NCBI GenBank assembly: GCA_038227135.1 | Contig: JBBRQC010000069.1 | Span: forward strand, 1-5,836 | DNA: 5,836 nucleotides | Direction: 5' to 3' | Source of the DNA: UBA4720 sp038227135 | GTDB taxonomy: Bacteria > Gemmatimonadota > Gemmatimonadetes > Gemmatimonadales > Gemmatimonadaceae | Part shown: in pieces, positions 4,386 to 5,836 of the stretch | Layout: each line of letters begins with the position of its first letter | How positions within the stretch are numbered: the stretch's first letter is position 1 | Position numbers and translations under genes: made by a program | Notes under the pieces: generated by a model | Told to the model about the DNA's origin: nothing | Database searches by the model: none | Seen by the model: only the letters and a program-made list of their open reading frames with translations

Positions 4386-5378
4386 TCAGTTGCTCGAGGA
4401 TGGTACGCCTGTCTCACGCTGCACGGAGATACTGCTACGGACAGAGGCACACCCGACCTCGCCACGCGCTTCCAGGCGCGCGAGCAGCAGGTGGTAATAC
4501 AGCATGCCTTGCTGGGGCCGAAGTGCCTCGAGGACCCTCGCGACGTCGAGCGGCACCGGGCCCGCGACAAGCGCGAGATTGCGCGCGACGCCAGTGTCGT
4601 TCATCGGGAACACGTCAAGCCGCCCGAGGCCGCGCAGCAGAATGACCGTTGCCGTCCACGGGCCGATGCCCTTGATCTGCTGGAGCAGCGCCGCGGCATG
4701 GGCGCTCGAGTGCTCCTCAAGCATCGCTTCGTCAAGCGCGCCCGATGCGAGCGCCTCGCCGGCCCGCCGCAGCGTCGCGACCTTGCCGGCGCTGAGTCCG
4801 GTCGCGCGCACAGCGCTGTCCTCCGCACTCAGTATCTGCTCGGCGCTCGGAAACGCGTACAGCGGCACTCCCTCACTCTCGAGCGATGACCCAAATGCGA
4901 CGATCAAGCGGCGGGCGATCGCACTCGCCGCGTGCAGACTCACCTGCTGGAAGGTGATCGCGTTGACGAACGCCTCCCAGAGTGTGGGATAGCGAGGCGG
5001 CTTCACGCCGCGAATCCGGAGCGCAAGGAGACTCAACCAGGGTATGCGCGCGGCCGCGCGATCGAAGTGCGTGAGGTCGCGATCGACCCCGAGCATCCTC
5101 CGCACGAGCTTGAGCGTCGGCACGTGTTCGCCCGCATCGCCCTCGATCGTCACGGCCAACGTCTCTGGACGCGTCTGCAACGCGCGCGCGATCACGGGGC
5201 CATGCGCACCGCTGAGGGCGCGGACATATTGCCCACCGGGCGTGAGCACATCGACGACGTTCGTCGACAGTCGCCGCAGTGCGCTTACGGTGAGGTCGAG
5301 CCGGTACGGTGCCACGACGGAGATCTCGTGACGCGTGGTAGTGCGCAAGTGGTTCGGCAATCGGCGACCTGATGACAT
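4386..5378 (-). CDS. DNA-3-methyladenine glycosylase II family protein (AlkA-like)
   Basis: This is a helix-hairpin-helix DNA glycosylase, 330 residues from ATG 5376-5378. It would excise alkylated bases such as 3-methyladenine in base excision repair. Residues of about 18-125 match the AlkA-type N-terminal beta domain (APYRLDLTVSALRR and what follows). LWEAFVNAITFQQVSLHAA (133-151) is the start of the helical catalytic core, with the QQVS motif. LLQQIKGIGPWTATVILLRG (231-250) is the HhH-GPD hairpin that grips DNA. FPMNDTGVAR (257-266) carries the expected catalytic Asp261. No Ada-type methyl-acceptor domain is attached. No ribosome site precedes ATG 5378; a GTG at 5486 would add 36 residues unlike the family, so the shorter form is preferred. 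The last ~20 residues (Ser/Val-rich) look unconserved. The gene is divergent from DUF2945. Confidence 0.92.
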   Translation of the reverse strand: MSSGRRLPNHLRTTTRHEISVVAPYRLDLTVSALRRLSTNVVDVLTPGGQYVRALSGAHGPVIARALQTRPETLAVTIEGDAGEHVPTLKLVRRMLGVDRDLTHFDRAAARIPWLSLLALRIRGVKPPRYPTLWEAFVNAITFQQVSLHAASAIARRLIVAFGSSLESEGVPLYAFPSAEQILSAEDSAVRATGLSAGKVATLRRAGEALASGALDEAMLEEHSSAHAAALLQQIKGIGPWTATVILLRGLGRLDVFPMNDTGVARNLALVAGPVPLDVARVLEALRPQQGMLYYHLLLARLEARGEVGCASVRSSISVQRETGVPSSSN

Positions 5379-5390
5379 CCAAGAGCATGG

Positions 5391-5419
5391 GTTAGCGCCG
5401 GCGCTCGGCGGCGCGTAAC
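5391..5419. repeat. GC-rich inverted repeat in the glycosylase/DUF2945 intergenic region
   Basis: GTTAGCGCC (5391-5399) pairs with GGCGC-G-TAAC (5410-5419) with one bulged G. It encloses a perfect 10-bp palindrome GCGCCGGCGC at 5395-5404. Located 13-41 bases upstream of the glycosylase ATG, it may lie in the glycosylase leader or promoter. Confidence 0.35.
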
Positions 5420-5429
5420 GTGCACCGCC

Positions 5430-5459
5430 TTGGCATTCGGCGCGCCGACATGCGACAAT
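5430..5459 (+). promoter_or_regulatory. Candidate promoter for DUF2945-DUF488
   Basis: TTGGCA (5430-5435) and GACAAT (5454-5459), 18 bp apart, match the sigma-70 boxes in 5/6 and 4/6 positions. Transcription would start near 5466, about 35 bases before ATG 5501. A competing -10-like TATAAC at 5479-5484 has no matching -35. Confidence 0.3.
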
Positions 5460-5469
5460 ACCGGATGAA

Positions 5470-5484
5470 GTTATCACATATAAC
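5470..5484. promoter_or_regulatory. Operator-like palindrome GTTAT-N5-ATAAC
   Basis: Perfect 5-base arms (5470-5474 and 5480-5484) surround CACAT. It is AT-rich within a GC-rich region and lies just ahead of the ribosome site of DUF2945, in the divergent intergenic region. It would suit a dimeric repressor. Confidence 0.4.
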
Positions 5485-5491
5485 ACGAAGC

Positions 5492-5496
5492 AGGAG
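5492..5496 (+). promoter_or_regulatory. Ribosome binding site of DUF2945
   Basis: AGGAG lies 4 bases before ATG 5501, at the edge of the usual spacing. It decides this start against upstream in-frame codons such as ATG 5465. Confidence 0.6.
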
Positions 5497-5500
5497 ATCC

Positions 5501-5719
5501 ATGCCGGCGAAACGATTCAAGCGTGGGGACCACGTCTCGTGGAATTCGGAAGCCGGTCGCGTCAGCGGCACCATCACTCGCGTCATCACCTCGGAGATCG
5601 AGTCCAAGGGCTACACCGTCCACGCGAGCAGGGACGAGCCGCAGTACGAGATCAAGAGTGACACGACCGACCACATCGCGATGCACAAAGGATCCGCGCT
5701 CACGAAGCTCCGGAAGTGA
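5501..5719 (+). CDS. DUF2945 / HVA1-type TUDOR-like small protein
   Basis: This is a 72-residue basic protein matching DUF2945 (also named the hypervirulence-associated TUDOR domain family). KRGDHVSWNSEAGRVSG (8-23) is the opening strand pair with the Trp. TITRVITSEIESKGYTVHAS (24-43) is the central strand and loop. DEPQYEIKSDTTDHIAMHKG (45-64) is the family's DEPQY-x-V-x-SDKTG-x-x-A-x-HK block, and TKLRK ends it. The domain is a small SH3/TUDOR-like barrel; its bacterial role is unknown, and a nucleic-acid or protein-binding role is only inferred. AGGAG precedes ATG 5501. The last codons overlap the GTG of the DUF488 gene (GTGA), so the two are one operon. The length is normal for the family. 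Confidence 0.93.
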   Translation: MPAKRFKRGDHVSWNSEAGRVSGTITRVITSEIESKGYTVHASRDEPQYEIKSDTTDHIAMHKGSALTKLRK

Positions 5720-5836
5720 GTCGCACGATCTTCACCATCGGCCATTCGACGCGGACGATCGCCGACTTCGTAGCGCTGCTGCGCCAGGTCGACGTGGATC
5801 TGCTCGTAGACGTGCGCTCGATCCCCGGCTCGCGCG
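5716..5836 (+). CDS. DUF488 family protein, N-terminus (partial)
   Basis: The gene starts at GTG 5716-5718, overlapping the DUF2945 stop in a GTGA junction, and runs off the window. The visible 40 residues contain IFTIGHSTRTIADFVALL and then LLVDVRSIPGSR. These are the two N-terminal hallmarks of DUF488: the (Y/F)TIGHS-T strand-turn and the LVDVRS-P-SR block, in which the Arg/Ser residues are conserved. The function of the family is not established; the fold suggests a small enzyme. No separate ribosome site is evident, so initiation probably depends on translation of DUF2945. The C-terminal part lies outside the window. Confidence 0.93.
   Translation, partial: MSRTIFTIGHSTRTIADFVALLRQVDVDLLVDVRSIPGSR

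Noticed and set aside
4224..5372. Several plus-strand open frames across the glycosylase gene
   Set aside because: They are mirrors of the AlkA-like coding strand, with no recognisable domains.
5379..5486. N-terminal extension of the glycosylase from GTG 5486
   Set aside because: The added 36 residues do not resemble the family, lack a ribosome site and would overlap the DUF2945 control region.

Overview
The window reads as chromosomal DNA of a GC-rich, probably soil-type bacterium. The genes from about 1266 on use mostly G/C-ending codons, and the recognisable families (HAD phosphatase, rhodanese, cupin, AlkA glycosylase, DUF2945, DUF488) are common in Gemmatimonadota, Acidobacteriota and Proteobacteria. 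I lean towards Gemmatimonadota because of the style of the small secreted and orphan proteins, but this is inference. The first kilobase looks visibly less GC-rich than the AlkA region.

Layout. The left third is a damaged zone. It opens with the 3' end of an IS3-family transposase and its right inverted repeat (1-139). This element is inserted in the 3' part of a minus-strand exported-protein gene (native part about 140-582), whose reading frame now runs on into the IS. A gene-poor stretch with two inverted repeats follows (583-1030). Next come a small ORF with a zinc-knuckle N-terminus (1031-1261), a tightly coupled intact HAD hydrolase (1266-1946) and a 43-residue secreted-peptide remnant (1996-2127).

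The middle holds small accessory genes: an unrecognised 95-residue protein (2333-2620, plus), a rhodanese-like protein (2639-3043, minus), an unrecognised ~117-residue protein (3179-3532, minus) and a cupin (3783-4169, minus) with an operator-like palindrome just upstream.

The right third is the best preserved. An AlkA-type DNA glycosylase (4386-5378, minus) lies divergent from a DUF2945 gene (5501-5719, plus), which overlaps a DUF488 gene running off the edge (5716 onward). The 122-base divergent intergenic region carries two inverted repeats, one of them close to the DUF2945 start. A shared stress or DNA-damage context is plausible but is not shown by the sequence. I did not find an obviously new multi-gene system. 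The strongest leads are the IS-gene fusion, the structured 682-781 element, the unrecognised small proteins and the divergent glycosylase/DUF2945-DUF488 arrangement.
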